A stretch of 64,000 nucleotides of DNA from Telmatactis stephensoni (Eukaryota > Cnidaria > Anthozoa > Actiniaria > Isophelliidae), in assembly GCA_029948255.1 (NCBI GenBank), contig JALIZF010001827.1, forward strand, positions 718,001-782,000, read 5' to 3'. Made by a program: the position numbers and the translations under genes. Under the pieces are notes generated by a model. It saw only the letters and a program-made list of their open reading frames with translations, made no database searches and was not told the origin of the DNA. Below are positions 1-8,711 of this stretch, in pieces; within the stretch, counting starts at the first letter, position 1; the number at the start of each line of letters is the position of its first letter.

Positions 1-200
1 TTGGCCGAGCGGTGAGAGCGCTTGCCATTCATTGCTGTGGTCCGGGTTCAACGCTCGGTCGTTGTATCATAAGTGAGCTGAGTTTGTTTGATGTGTTGTT
101 CTCTACCATGCCACGTGGGTTTTATCCCCGGATTCTCCGGTTTTTCCTCCCTCAACAAAAATCAGCATGTGAATTGAGTGATGTATGAAAAATACGTAAT
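1..200 (+). repeat. tRNA-headed SINE-like repeat, cut by window start
   Basis: The first 60 bases resemble a tRNA-type RNA polymerase III promoter. A box-A-like TTGGCCGAGCGG lies near the edge and a box-B-like GGGTTCAACGCTC about 45 bases later. The sequence then runs into a non-tRNA body around a CACGTGGGTTTT block. It lacks a credible 3' acceptor half, so a tRNA-derived SINE is more likely than a working tRNA. The left edge is outside the window. Confidence 0.4.
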
Positions 201-337
201 TTAGAGGCAGTGAGTGTGAGAGCAAAGACGGCCCAATGAAAAATTAGCGAAAGCCGGCCTAAATTGGCTTCCGTCTATCAATGAGTTTTTTTCATTCATT
301 TATTCATCCATCCATCCATCCATCCATCCATCATACA

Positions 338-445
338 GGCGCTAAGCTTTGGAATTCACTTCCTGATCCATTGAAAGAAGAACGTTCAATTGACAAATTT
401 AAAAAGCAGATAAAAAATCATAAGTTTTGTGTTGACAACAACTGA
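338..445 (+). pseudogene. 3' end of a non-LTR retrotransposon reverse transcriptase ORF
   Basis: One frame reads GAKLWNSLPDPLKEE and then FKKQIKNHK before a stop at 443-445. This is the usual C-terminal signature of CR1/L2-type reverse transcriptase ORFs (GA-lWN-LP followed by FK-lK). Only about 35 codons remain and no RT catalytic motif is present. A TCCA microsatellite (about 303-333) lies directly upstream, so the copy is 5'-truncated or recombined there. An AT-rich tract follows (475-520). Confidence 0.65.
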
Positions 446-534
446 TTTACAACTGTATTTTTAGATTTTTTAGAAATATATATATATATATATATTTTTT
501 TTTTTTTCCTTATATTATATACCTATAGATGTTA

Positions 535-706
535 GGGACCGTTCATTTTTTATCAGGGAGGGGGGGGCGGTGGAATTCCAGCAGGAGTCCATACAAGAAA
601 AACTAGCCCCCCCCTCTATAAGCCTGATTTTTTTTAATGACCCCCCTCTCCCCAAAAAAAATTTCCACCGCTCCCCTCCCTCCCTGATAAAAAATGAATG
701 ATCCCT
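535..706. mobile_element. Short inverted-repeat element (family A), copy 1
   Basis: The left end reads GGGACCGTTCATTTTTTATC and then G-rich sequence. The right end carries its inverse, GATAAAAAATGAATGATCCC. About 170 bp separate the ends and there is no ORF, so this is a non-autonomous MITE. A second, right-end copy lies at about 1187-1320 and a diverged one at 49570-49750. Confidence 0.6.
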
Positions 707-1186
707 AAAAGGATATCAAAAGTTTGTTGCAGTTGTATAAATGTTAGCAATCCATGTACTTTAATGTCAGATTATTTTGTTTTTCATGATCATTTACAGG
801 CCCGTAGGCTGCATTCTGAATGGGGATTCGTTTCGGAATCAGAGTGGATCAATTTTCTGTAAAGAATAAAGCTCTTGCTCTTCTGAGAGCAAGCAGAACA
901 TTTTCAGAAACCATTTACAATAACGACATTATGCGAGCGCGAAGCGCGAGCCGCTCGTCAAAGTAAGGCATGAAAGTAACTCAAAAGTACTACATTTCTG
1001 ATTCAGTAAATGAGTAGTTAGCACATATAACTAGTTTCGGATTTTGTAATATCAGTACATTTTAATTTGCGAGCGCGAAGCGCGAGCCGCTCAGCGATAG
1101 GCAGTAAAGCAGTAACTCAGAAATGTTCTATTCTGTTTCCCTTACTTAAAAATAACTGATAAAAGCTCATTGGTATGATGTTTTTG

Positions 1187-1320
1187 AATGGCCCCCCCTT
1201 TTGACATCGATTCTTCTACATGTGGCCCCCCCTCTATAGGCCTGATTTTTTTTAATGCCCCCCCCCCCCCCCCCATATTTCCACCGCCCCCCTCTCCCTG
1301 ATAAAAAATGAATGGTCCCT
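1187..1320. mobile_element. Family A inverted-repeat element, partial copy 2
   Basis: The right end (GATAAAAAATGAATGGTCCC, ending at 1320) is nearly identical to that of the copy at 535-706. The interior is C-rich, with a run of about 17 C at 1258-1274. The left TIR is not recognisable. Between the two copies (about 930-1100) a short GCGAGCGCGAAGCGCGAGCC block occurs twice, about 140 bp apart, in otherwise featureless AT-rich DNA. Confidence 0.5.
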
Positions 1321-1421
1321 TATATGTTCACTATTATTTGTATATGTACGGCCTCTAGGTAGAGCAACATTAAGTTTTTTTTATCTTGATATTGATAGAG
1401 TTACCGTGTTTTAAATAAAGA

Positions 1422-1422
<1 letters not shown>

Positions 1423-1501
<79 letters not shown>

Positions 1502-2125
1502 ATAATGGTTTATTTACAGCTTTCCAATTTTGGAATTGGCTCTTCATCTGTAAAACATTACACGTGGCAATACAAAGATATGTTATATACAACACTCATG
1601 GTCACACACTCTCATATTTACCGCATTATAGGCAATAGATGTTTACAAAATAATGATAAAATATATAAAGGTTATTAAATCAGTAGTTATATATATAATT
1701 TAAAAAAATGTTATGTATTTACATGTTCACATTGAGATACTACATTGCTTAGTATAAACGTTCTTTACTGGAAGTTCAGTTAATCAGCAACCTTCTTTTT
1801 GCCGAGTTTGTCAAGAACTTCTTGCACTGCCTCTTGAACTGATTTGTACTTGTGCAGTTCCTTAGATCTTTTGGTAATTTGTTGAAAGCAGTTGCACATG
1901 CATGTTGAAAGGTACCAGTTGTCAAAGGTACTTGTAGTTGTACTTCGTCTGATGACCGAAGTCTCATGGCTGGGATGTGGCGCTCAAGTGGTAGGTAGCT
2001 TGGCCATTCAGTATTGTAGAGTGCATTGTATGCCAAGTTTAACATGCTGAACTGGCGACGCTCCAGGATGGGAAGCCAGCCAAGGTTAATGATGTCTTCT
2101 TCTCTTGTGTATCTGTTCTATTATT
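1423..2125 (-). mobile_element. CR1/L2-like non-LTR retrotransposon, 5'-truncated, with microsatellite tail
   Basis: On the minus strand an open frame from about 2125 down to the stop at 1776 reads NLGWLPILERRQFSMLNLAY, then RLRSSDEVQLQVP and a final FKRQCKKFLTN. These are the standard last blocks of CR1/L2-type reverse transcriptase ORFs. The palm motifs are missing, so only the 3' end was inserted. About 270 bp of 3' UTR leads to an (AAT)n tail at about 1423-1501, the expected 3' tail for this class. Confidence 0.75.
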
Positions 2126-2127
2126 AT

Positions 2128-2242
2128 CCATCCATTCATCCATCCATTCATCCATCCATCCATTCATTCATTCATTCATTCATTCATTCATTCATTCATT
2201 CATTCATTCATTCATTCATTCATTCATTCATTCATTCATTTG
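2128..2242. repeat. (CATT)n microsatellite
   Basis: About 28 tandem copies of the tetramer CATT/TCCA type, directly beside the retrotransposon fragment. It opens a spurious frame of Ser-Phe-Ile-His repeats, which is not a gene. Confidence 0.95.
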
Positions 2243-2668
2243 TAACGCGTTGCTACACGTTTGGGTTCGATTCAAGAGCATCGAGCACGGTGACATCATC
2301 AGTTTCACAGACACACGAAATCTGCCTAGACAATGGAAGACACTCGAGGTCATGTAACTGAATGTTTTCAGTGAAAATGTGCATTAATGTTATTCTATAA
2401 CTGTGCCCAAGACAGTCATTAAACATTCTTGCCACTCGTAATGGAATCCTGGTTCTGCTTATAAAAGTTCACTTTTAAACAAAACTTGTTCCAAATTCTC
2501 TACGAGGACATCATAATATAGACTGGGTTCGAGTCAATATTTAACAACCGAAAATGCAAGCAACGTTAGTTGAAACATGATAATGTAAATTGATAAGCAA
2601 AAGAAGTGGAGTATATTCTAAGTGGAGAGTTGTTTCAAAGAACTATAGAAGACGACAATCAAACGAAA

Positions 2669-3401
2669 ATGAAGCTCATATGTGCAGGAATGTCAAAAAC
2701 TGGCACTAAATCTGTAGCATCAGCACTGAGAATTCTTGGCTACAATGTCCACGATATTCAAGAGCATTGGAGATATCATTTAGATGAATATCTTGATGCA
2801 ATGGAAAATAATCAAATACCTGATTTTGCAACCATGTATGCCAATGTTGACGCAATCACAGATATTCCCGCTTCTTCCGTTCTGGGAGGAAATGTTCACA
2901 GTTTTCCCTGACGCGAAAGTTCTGTTGATGGTTCGTGATAACGAACATGTATGGTCGGAAAGCTTCAAGAAAACTATTTCAGTTTATACATCGTCAGTAC
3001 TTTCGTCAGTGTGGGTGAGACTTGGGTATCTTTGTACACCAACTGGCCGCAAGTGGGGGAGACTTATCCCGGCTCTTCGAAATCATCTAGGTTTGAATTC
3101 CAACGCTGAATTTTATCATCCTGATCAGTACAGGAAATACAACGCGCGGGTCCAGTCCACTATCCCGCGGGATCAGCTGCTTGTTTACAACGTCAAGCAA
3201 GGATGGAAACCGCTGTGTGAGTTTCTTGGTGTTGAAGTTCCTGATGTACCATTTCCTCGTTTGAATGTCAACAGTGATATGATTGCAGATATTTGGTTGA
3301 AGTCCCAATTACAAGAACGAATGACTAAGGAACTGTCTTGGATTCTGGGTTTTACTGTGTTGATTTGTGCTCTCGTGTTCTGCTGGTTGATTTCTTTTTG
3401 A
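2669..3401 (+). pseudogene. Sulfotransferase-like gene (PAPS-dependent family), intronless, one frameshift
   Basis: The product resembles the small animal sulfotransferase-like family (Sulfotransfer_4 type), which would move sulfate from PAPS to an acceptor; the substrate is unknown. It begins MKLICAGMSKTGTKSVASAL, with TGTKS as the 5'-phosphosulfate loop. It continues through DIPASS, then in another frame FWEEMFTVFPDAKVLLMVRD, LLVYNVKQGWKPLCEFLGV and PFPRLN. A hydrophobic stretch near the C terminus (about 18 residues before the stop) looks like a tail anchor. The frames meet near 2876-2884, where one surplus base separates DIPASS from FWEEM. Otherwise the family is complete at about 244 aa. 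An in-frame upstream ATG at 2606 adds 21 residues. It could be a young pseudogene or a sequencing error. The lack of introns suggests a retrocopy or a naturally intronless family. Confidence 0.75.
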
Positions 3402-3765
3402 CTCTTGTTTATACTACATCTAGTTACTTGGCGGGCGTAGCAATTATAGTCTGGGATTTCTTCGTCTTCTTTTTCTTATTCGTTGTTGTCATCAATATGT
3501 AGACATTAAATTTAGTACTAAAAGGACAAAAAGAATATATGCAGAACATTTGTTTCAAAAGAGCTAGCTAGAAGGAAAATCAATGTAATTTACAGTTGTC
3601 ACATTCCATAAGAGCACTAGATAAAAGTGTTGGTTATATAACACGTAAATGATAGTTGGGGTCAAATAGTGAGAAGCATAACACAAAAACACTGAACATT
3701 GCTTGAATTTAAGCAACAGTTCGTAATCAAAATGTTTTCGTTTGCTTTATATTTAAACGTTTACT

Positions 3766-4176
3766 CCCGGGGGGGGACTCCTATATATAAGAGGACGGGG
3801 ATGCTCGTCGGAAATTTTAAAAATGACCCCTAAAAGGTACCAAAGTCATATCCGGGTGGGGCGTGGCAATACATGTTTTTACCCCTAAAAGGTACCAACT
3901 CAAAAACACTAAATTTAACATTTTGCATATTTTATTCAATCAAGCGATCAATTGTCTATTTATATACGAACAATTTGGTCGTGCAATCCGATCTTTGTTT
4001 CCAGTGTTTAATCGTTGATGGAGGAAAAAATCACCCTAAAAGGTACCAGCTAGGTCTCTAGTAGTCCACCAAAGTCTGGGATACCCTAAAAGGTACCAGA
4101 TCGCTGATTTTGACCCCTAAAAGGTACGACGAGCATCCCCGTCCATTTCCGATTCCCCCCCCCCCCCCCCCCCGGG
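3766..4176. mobile_element. 411-bp hAT-like MITE with 8-bp target duplication
   Basis: The ends are CCCGGGGGGG and CCCCCCCGGG, flanked on both sides by the exact 8-mer CGTTTACT (3758-3765 and 4177-4184). Subterminal blocks ACGGGGATGCTCGTCG and CGACGAGCATCCCCGT are inverted copies. CCTAAAAGGTACC occurs five times inside. The 8-bp duplication fits the hAT superfamily. A degraded relic of the same block is visible near 52648-52685. Confidence 0.75.
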
Positions 4177-4904
4177 CGTTTACTCTCGTGCTGATAGAGT
4201 ACAAACACTAAAGCCAGAATGACTTTGGACTTGCGACGATTTTTTTTTCTTGCTTGACAACAGCAATGTACAAGGTCCATTCAGAAAGGTTTTCACGTCC
4301 GAGTATCGAACAGCTCAACGGAGACGCAGGAGTTCCGGAATCAAATTTCCTTCAATCTCGTACCCAGAGCCCACGATACTCTCGGTCTGCCGTCAATCAC
4401 GTCGAGCATGCGCAGTAACATAATTTACCAATGTGCGAGTGAGTGAGTGAGTGACTCATTTGCATATTCGGCCCTACACTATTCCGGAACTCCTGTTAAA
4501 AATTACATTGAACGTCTGAGCTTCGGGTCGAGCTTGCAGAAAAAAATTAGGTAACCAAAAAATAGGCCCAGCTCATAACCATTTTACGTACTACCTGCAC
4601 GTCCTTGTATTGCACAAATACCTTTTTTGCTGGTTCTCTAAACCTTATCTTAGTAAATAAAGCGTTTTTATACGAAGGCCATGTAAAACGTAAAAAGCTC
4701 AAAAGTACCTTGTCAATATGTAGTTTTTTGCCACCACAGTGTCCAGAGTGCATGTCTCGATCCAAGTTGATATTTGAATAGACCTTCAGTATCTGTCAAC
4801 ACTTATGACGAAAGTCTGTGGAAGGGTCGAAAGTTTGTTTCTTCTTCTCACTTGTACGTGATTGGACTCCGAAATTTTGAACGGGGAAAGTTTGAACTCG
4901 CGGA

Positions 4905-5090
4905 AACTTTGAACTCAAAAATTTTGAACACGGAAATTTTGAACACGGAAATTTCGAACATAGAAATTTTGAACACGGAAATTTTGAACACGGAAATTTC
5001 GAACATAAAAATTTTGAACACGGAAATTTTGAACACGGAAATTTCGAACATAGAAATTTTGAACACGGAAATTTTGAAGACAGAAAAATG
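4905..5090. repeat. 15-bp minisatellite with 45-bp higher-order unit
   Basis: Tandem TTGAACACGGAAATT-type 15-mers are arranged mostly as two like copies followed by one variant (TTCGAACATAGAAAT), giving a 45-bp super-repeat repeated about four times. Because 15 is a multiple of three, several frames on both strands stay open here. None looks like a gene. Confidence 0.85.
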
Positions 5091-5269
5091 ATGAATGACA
5101 TTTCTGGGCTTTCGCATGCAAAATATGGCTTTGCAAAACGAAGATTATTTGCTATATTTTACGCCAACAGTACATTTGCCGGTATTTATACAATATATAA
5201 CAGCAAGAAATATGTTTAAATAAATCAAAGACCATAGCATAAAAATATAGCCATTTAAGATTTATATTT

Positions 5270-5368
5270 AACACTTATTGACTGGGACCGAGGGAAACAG
5301 TATGAAACATTGGCGGTCGAGGGACCACTAAACATACTGTTTTCCCGAGGTCCCAGTCAATAAGTGTT
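5270..5368. repeat. Short hairpin with about 27-bp arms
   Basis: AACACTTATTGACTGGGACC at 5270 has its inverse GGTCCCAGTCAATAAGTGTT ending at 5368. A smaller inverted CATACTGTTT motif lies between. It is a foldback or MITE-like unit with no ORF. Confidence 0.6.
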
Positions 5369-5370
5369 TT

Positions 5371-5822
5371 GTTATGCATACCAACGTAACTGTCAAAGAA
5401 CAAAATATAAAGCAAAACGTCGCTGCCTATAGTTTAGGTTTTAATCAAAATTCACACAAAACTGACCTTTTTTCACACATAGTTTTTCGGAGAATTGTTG
5501 CAGCTTTTTAAGTGACATTTCTGGTTGGTTATCATCTTTTTCTTGGAATAAATGTTGTATATTTGTCTTAAAAGTTTGATAATAAACACGAGTTTTGCCT
5601 CATGTATGTCCGAATGAATGAATTTATATTTGTCTTAAAAGTTTGATAATAAACACGAGTTTTGCCTCATGTATGTCCGAATGAATGAATTTGTAAACGC
5701 ACGCCGCCAAAAACGTGCCTTCAAAGCTCAATCAAAACAGCAAAATTTGTTGACGTTCCGGTGATGCGCTCTCGCCCAATCAGAGCACGGAAAAAATTGA
5801 CTTTGACAGTTGGTATATAACA
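5371..5822. mobile_element. Inverted-repeat element containing a 67-bp tandem duplication
   Basis: TTATGCATACCAAC followed by TGTCAAAG at the left has an inverse counterpart, CTTTGACAGTTGGTATATAA, at 5801-5820. Inside, a 67-bp unit is repeated head to tail, at 5558-5624 and 5625-5691, with virtually no differences, which suggests recent slippage. There is no coding potential. From 5823 to 6053 I see no feature. Confidence 0.45.
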
Positions 5823-6075
5823 ATTATATTTATTAATTCATTCATATATAGTAGGAATACGACACGAATAATTAATGAGCCGTTAAGTGCTCACTAGGTC
5901 ACAGACAAATTGAAGAATAATATTGATTTTCGTATGCCTTCATCTCGATCTTTGCCGTCTAGAGAACAGACTCTGAAAGGAGTTCTTCTTTCAGAAATAC
6001 ATGCAGAATGAATAGCGTGGTAAACAATAAACTGAGGTATCTATCTGAGTTATGCGGAAGTGCAGAGGAGGGTCC

Positions 6076-6099
6076 ACTACTATCCCACAATGCATTGCG
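6076..6099 (+). promoter_or_regulatory. ZNF143/STAF-like motif inside left TIR
   Basis: The inner part of the TIR reads ACTACTATCCCACAATGC and then ATTGCG. This resembles the animal ZNF143 (STAF) promoter motif as I remember it (ACTACAATTCCCAGAATGC, often followed by TTGCG). It lies 70 bp upstream of the ATG of the plus-strand transposon gene, in a promoter-like position. Binding is not shown. Confidence 0.5.
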
Positions 6100-6168
6100 T
6101 TTCATAATATATTATCATTTTGTGTGACGTCATCACTTCTTCGAAACCGGCCGCGGGTGAAGATCAAA

Positions 6169-7564
6169 ATGGCGGTGTTGAGATCGATCGCGGGTCATTC
6201 ATCAATAGTATTCAAGGACAGAGACCTCGTTTATGCCCACTGTGTGTCAAAAGACGAGTTTAAAGTGTATCTTCCAGGACTTGAAGGAGTAGAAGTCGTT
6301 TTTAGACTGATCCATTTGAGTTTTATCGAGGAATTGAGAGAGAGACGTGTTGCTCTTGTTCCTTGTACTACAAGTGACAACTGTTCGATCGATTCAAAAT
6401 TGAAAGACGTTCGAAGTCCAGTACTTATACGCCTAATTTCAAGCTCTTCTATAAAGGTAAGTTATGACGATATCTTTTTAGTTAAAAGACGCTGTTTTGA
6501 GTTATAAATTTATATATCTTTATCAGTTCTTCGATACTGAATTGGATGAAGAAGAAAGAGCAAATGGCGAAACTCAAAGCGCTACCGTAATTTGGAATTT
6601 TGATGTTATTCCCGGTCCATCGATCGATCAAGTTGCACCAAGAGACCCATCTCCAAGAGAGATAGACATGGAATTACCTCCATTAGATTTGGACTTTGTG
6701 GTTAGTTGCAACTGCTTTACAATTCAGATGCGTAATGAGTGCTTGTGCTCGTTCGAATTGCGGCAACTAGTTGAAGACATGTCTCTCGATGAACTACACC
6801 CTAGCACTTCTACTTCTTCGGCTACTATTCAAACAGCTAGCACTTCTACTTCTTCGGATACTGTTCAAGTACCTAGCACTTCTACTTCTTCGGATACCGT
6901 TCAAGAATCTAGCACGTCGACTTCTTCATCTACTGTTCAAGTCCCTAGCACATCTACTCCTTCAACTACTGTTCAAGTCCCTAGCACTTCTACATCTTCA
7001 AATACTGTTCAAATATCTAGCACTTCTACATCTTCAAATACTGTTCAAATACCTAGCACTTCTACATCTTCAAATACTGTTCAAGTACCTAGCACTTCTA
7101 CTTCTTCAAATACTGTTCAAGTACCTAGCACTTCTACTTCTTCAGATACTGTTCAAGAAGAAACAGTTGAATATTTTAAAATCAAAGGCTCCTTTTGGGA
7201 AAAAAGGTACCAAGATGCATTTCAAATGCTGTCTGATCAGTTGGTGGACAATATAATTCCCAGATTTAGAATTATCCCTGAACCAGACAACATAGAAGAC
7301 AAGAACGCTCAGAGGTTTGACATTTATAATCCTAACACAGATGTATGGATGCCATTAGGATATTGTCCTGTTCACAAAATACCCAAAATGATTCAAGCGC
7401 AGAGAAGAAATGAGATCACAAACATTAAACTTGCTGGGTACAAGAGACGGTACATCCCAAGGATATGTAATTTCAAGTTTGAAGGGGCACTGAACATTTC
7501 AAAGAGGGGAAAGTGGGGTAAAACTGATCCCAACAACACTTATAACTCTGTTATTCATGTGTAA
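6169..7564 (+). CDS. Transposon-encoded HIRAN-like protein with Ser/Thr repeats, 441 aa
   Basis: Two exons, 6169-6456 and 6527-7564, are joined in phase 0 across a 70-bp GTAAGT...CAG intron. The ATG at 6169 sits in AAAATGG context and starts MAVLRSIAGHSS. An upstream ATG in frame would read through the TIR and is less likely. Residues 1-190 are unrecognised. About 188-307 are ten 12-residue repeats of the PSTSTSSNTVQV type, encoded by a 36-bp DNA repeat (6800-7159). The C-terminal part (about 340-405) has EPDNIEDKNAQRFDIY, then LGYCPVHKIPKMIQ and ending KRRYIP. This resembles HIRAN domains (EP-N--D-NA ... iGyip), known from HLTF/Rad5-type helicases and thought to bind DNA ends. A role as a DNA-binding accessory factor in transposition is inference. 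The opposite-strand gene converges on it. Confidence 0.75.
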
Positions 7565-7566
7565 TA

Positions 7567-8024
7567 GAGTGAGTGCACTTAATCCGTAAAACACTTACTG
7601 AATGTTAGTGTGTAATAGTTCAATAGGCACAAAAGAAAACAATGAAAATAAGATCTACTAGTAATTAGTAGTCTACTATTTTATAGGTTAAGTGCGCTCA
7701 CTGTACATGAATCAATTTAGTAATATTGGACATTACAAGAGTAGAGTGGTTTCACTTAACCTGTGAAATAGATTAGACTAATAGTTGTAGCTCTTATTTC
7801 TACTGTTTTCTTTTGTTTCCATGTGACTATTAGGTACTCACTATTAGATTTTGTTTCATGGGTTAAGTGAAACCACTCTAACACACTTAATTTAGTGCAT
7901 CCACTCTAGAGTGGGCGCACTAATCTTAATCCGTAAAACACTAATTGAATGTTAGTGTGTGGAAATAAGATCTACTAGGAACTAGTAGTCTACTAACTAT
8001 TTCATGGGTTAAGTGCGCTAACTC
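7567..8024. repeat. Cluster of three related hairpins between the convergent transposon genes
   Basis: Three adjacent inverted-repeat units share a similar end plan. 7567-7703 has GAGTGAGTGCACTTAATCC ... GTTAAGTGCGCTCACT. 7745-7881 has AGAGTGGTTTCACTTAACC ... GGTTAAGTGAAACCACTCT. 7908-8024 has AGAGTGGGCGCACTAATC ... GGGTTAAGTGCGCTAACTC. The first and third share interior sequence (TCCGTAAAACACT, AATGTTAGTGTGT). They are either nested MITEs of one family or part of the transposon. The rest, 8025-8711, is AT-rich 3'-flank without a clear feature apart from small inverted CTACTAGTAG motifs near 8405-8440. Confidence 0.65.
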
Positions 8025-8711
8025 CAGTTTGTAAAATACAGTACTTAATAACTATTTCATATAAAAAAGATGTTTAATCTTCATTCAAGACAATATAATA
8101 GATAAAGTGAGGACACTCTAATTGGGCCTTCTTTAGATTAATTGATAATCAACCAATTATATTGAAGGTTTCTGCTCAAGATTGTTATTGTTATTGACTG
8201 CTGCTATCAGTTCTATCTCTGTCTGGTTTTACTGCTATTTCATCAGACAGTTTTGTCAAGTTGGTTGGGTTAGAGTATCCGCACTGTAATCTGTTCCATT
8301 TGACTAATAGTCACAAATTAAAAAAAATTCTAATTACTAACTAATTAGATTTTGGTATGAGCATTTTAATGGCCAATTACGAATTGTGCTTGCTGGTTGG
8401 CTGTCCTACTAGTAGTCTAATTGGTGACAGCCTACTAGTGGCGAAGTAACTGGAATTTTGAGCGAGCAAAATTCCAAATTCTGAATTGTAATAATTATTA
8501 TGTTTATACTAAAACAATTAGACCACAGGGTCCAGCGGACTACAAGTTGATAGCCCATGAGGCTGTATACAGTTATTTGTTTCTTTTACATAGTGTAAGC
8601 ACTCTATAAAAATTTAATTCTAAGTATGTTATCTTGAACAATTTTTTGCAAGAGTATTATCTTCTACATTAATATTTACATTGTTTTACATAAAAACATC
8701 AAATTCTTCAA

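Noticed and set aside
1..60. Functional tRNA gene
   Set aside because: Box A and box B are present, but no folded acceptor stem or anticodon arm can be completed, and a non-tRNA body follows, so a SINE is more likely.
4905..5090. Possible CRISPR-like array
   Set aside because: The 15-bp units are contiguous with no unique spacers, and the genome is eukaryotic.
6052..6168. Upstream start for the HIRAN-like transposon gene
   Set aside because: It would translate the target duplication and the TIR. The ATG at 6169 has better context and lies after the promoter-like motif.
6771..7256. 161-codon frame of Leu-rich repeats overlapping the HIRAN-like gene
   Set aside because: It is the shifted frame of the 36-bp repeat inside the real coding exon.
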